Assembly (NCBI RefSeq): GCF_016901015.1
Contig: NZ_JAFEUP010000003.1
Coordinates: 496,001-560,000, forward strand
DNA from: Zestomonas insulae
GTDB lineage: Bacteria > Pseudomonadota > Gammaproteobacteria > Pseudomonadales > Pseudomonadaceae
Length of the DNA: 64,000 nucleotides
Direction of reading: 5' to 3'
Shown: piece after piece, positions 63,216 to 64,000 of the stretch
How positions within the stretch are numbered: the first letter of the stretch is position 1
How the letters are laid out: each line of letters starts with the position of its first letter
Program-made: the position numbers and the translations under genes
Notes under the pieces: generated by a model
Database searches by the model: none
What the model saw: only the letters and a program-made list of their open reading frames with translations
Told to the model about the DNA's origin: nothing

Positions 63216-64000
63216 ATGTTTTTGAATTTTCTTCGTGCAGAGATTGTTCTTGGTGTCGTTCTGTCTTGGAGGGCTTATTACGCGCGTTTAATTATTTTCT
63301 CGCTTTCTTTTCTTTTGATTTCTGCGCTGTTAAGTGCTCAGTTTAGTGGGCGTCAGCCCGCTACAGTCGCTTTGGATATCGGTTTGTCAGTTGTGCGCCT
63401 GCTGCTTCCTATTATAACGGTGTTGTTGGTGCAGGAGCTGGTTTCTAAGGAGTTCGATCGGCGTTACTATCTGGGGTCTTTGTCGTACCCCTGCCCTCGG
63501 CAGGTGTTTATTTTGGGGCGTTATATTTCTATTGCGATATTGATTTTTGGTTTGTTGTTGTTGTTGGCCGTGGGGTTGGGGGGGGTGGTTTGGTGGGGTG
63601 AGATGGATTATGTTCAAGGCACTCCGGTGGATTTGGGGCGTGGGTATGCGATTGTTCTTGGTTTCATATATGTTGATTTTCTAGTTGGTGCTGCTGTGGC
63701 TAGTTTTTTGGCAATAGTGGCCTCGACCTCTAGTTTTGTCCTGATTGGGACTTTAGGCTTTATGCTTATCGCTCGATCATTCTCCTCCATAGTTGAGTTG
63801 CTAGTGCGAGATGCTGGCGTGGTTAGTGCGCCGGAGGCCTATCGCGCTGGCGTTGGTTTGTTAGGTTACTTTTTGCCTGATTTGGGAGCCTTAGACGTTC
63901 GATCAATTGCTCTTTACGGGAAGATGGAAGCTCTGCCCGCGGATTGGCCATTATTGTTATCTTCTTCGCTGATTTATGTATTCTCGCTGTTGGCGTTGTC
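63216..64000 (+). CDS. ABC-2 type permease (3' end cut by window), candidate PilI-like
   Basis: An open frame of 261 codons from ATG 63216 to the window edge. It shows at least five hydrophobic segments: LIIFSLSFLLISALLSAQF, VVRLLLPIITVLLVQEL, SIAILIFGLLLLLAVGLGG, AAVASFLAIVASTSS and FVLIGTLGFMLIARSF. Between the second and third is the EFDRRYYLGSLSYPCPR loop seen in ABC-2 permeases. Its ATPase is expected beyond the window. Myxococcus has such genes (pilGHI) in its pilus cluster; whether this one serves pilins is inferred from position only. A G8 run (63578-63585) lies in the coding region. The start codon has no clear ribosome site, which suggests coupling to pilin 2. Confidence 0.75.
   Translation, partial: MFLNFLRAEIVLGVVLSWRAYYARLIIFSLSFLLISALLSAQFSGRQPATVALDIGLSVVRLLLPIITVLLVQELVSKEFDRRYYLGSLSYPCPRQVFILGRYISIAILIFGLLLLLAVGLGGVVWWGEMDYVQGTPVDLGRGYAIVLGFIYVDFLVGAAVASFLAIVASTSSFVLIGTLGFMLIARSFSSIVELLVRDAGVVSAPEAYRAGVGLLGYFLPDLGALDVRSIALYGKMEALPADWPLLLSSSLIYVFSLLAL

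Noticed and set aside
1..64000. CRISPR arrays, IS elements, integrases, prophage
   Set aside because: No regularly spaced direct repeats, no transposase or integrase motifs and no phage structural genes were seen; the tRNA cluster at 53.5 kb shows no neighbouring integrase or duplicated tRNA end.

Overview
The window is high-GC chromosomal DNA of a Pseudomonas-type gammaproteobacterium. The evidence is the gene content (TrmA, CioAB, RadA, CstA, BamD, RluD, PgeF, ClpB, PilBCD, CoaE, YacG), the REP-like repeats, and a gene order from bamD to pilB that, as I remember it, parallels the pilA-pilBCD to clpB-rluD-bamD stretch of P. aeruginosa. I see no phage, IS transposase, CRISPR array or rRNA operon.

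Region by region. 1-8.6 kb holds housekeeping and accessory genes: a cut-off GNAT acetyltransferase, a BaiN-type flavoprotein, a DUF502 membrane protein, a histone-deacetylase-like hydrolase, a tightly overlapping GNAT / SagB-ThcOx / TesB / HAD operon, a YpfJ-type zinc protease and a DUF411 copper-type protein. 8.7-16.5 kb holds NnrS, a DUF4136 lipoprotein, a small membrane protein, a MocR-type regulator, CcoG and a CysI-like sulfite/nitrite reductase with DUF934. A 42-bp-arm near-palindrome lies between ccoG and cysI. 16.5-17.1 kb holds a dispersed palindromic repeat and an unidentified structured RNA candidate with its own terminator. 17-22 kb has a small secreted protein, trmA, a purine permease, a DJ-1 protein and an MFS transporter. 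22.3-28.7 kb is a molybdenum hydroxylase cluster: a Tat-exported Mo subunit, a 2Fe-2S subunit, a three-heme cytochrome c, XdhC and a MocA-like nucleotidyltransferase. 28.7-31.5 kb is cioAB plus a 48-residue DUF2474 protein behind an ANR/FNR box.

31.5-44.8 kb: rlmG, fpr, a TerC/CBS/CorC protein, mscL, two small DUF465 proteins, an orphan RTX protein, radA, a PilZ protein, a membrane methyltransferase, a DUF3015 protein, cstA-ybdD and yjiA. 44.9-50.5 kb: bamD divergent from rluD-pgeF, then clpB behind a sigma-32 promoter. 50.5-57.3 kb: PilZ, DUF1631, tRNA-Asn/Pro/Lys, ndh, DUF3094, DUF1780, GNAT, an ECF-like permease. 57.3-62.0 kb: yacG-coaE-pilD-pilC-pilB on the minus strand.

The most interesting part is the right end (62.19-64.0 kb). 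Where Pseudomonas normally has one full-length pilA divergent from pilB, this window has a sigma-54 promoter followed by a 61-residue pilin that is only the N-terminal helix, a secreted six-cysteine protein with its own signal peptide, a second 60-residue helix-only pilin, and an ABC-2 type permease running off the window. This resembles the split PilA-N / PilA-C arrangement of Geobacter, and the ABC transporter genes linked to pilins in Myxococcus (pilGHI). The DNA here is visibly AT-richer than the rest and carries a C9 tract before the second pilin. I infer an exchanged pilin cassette encoding a two-part pilus subunit served by the resident PilBCD machinery.
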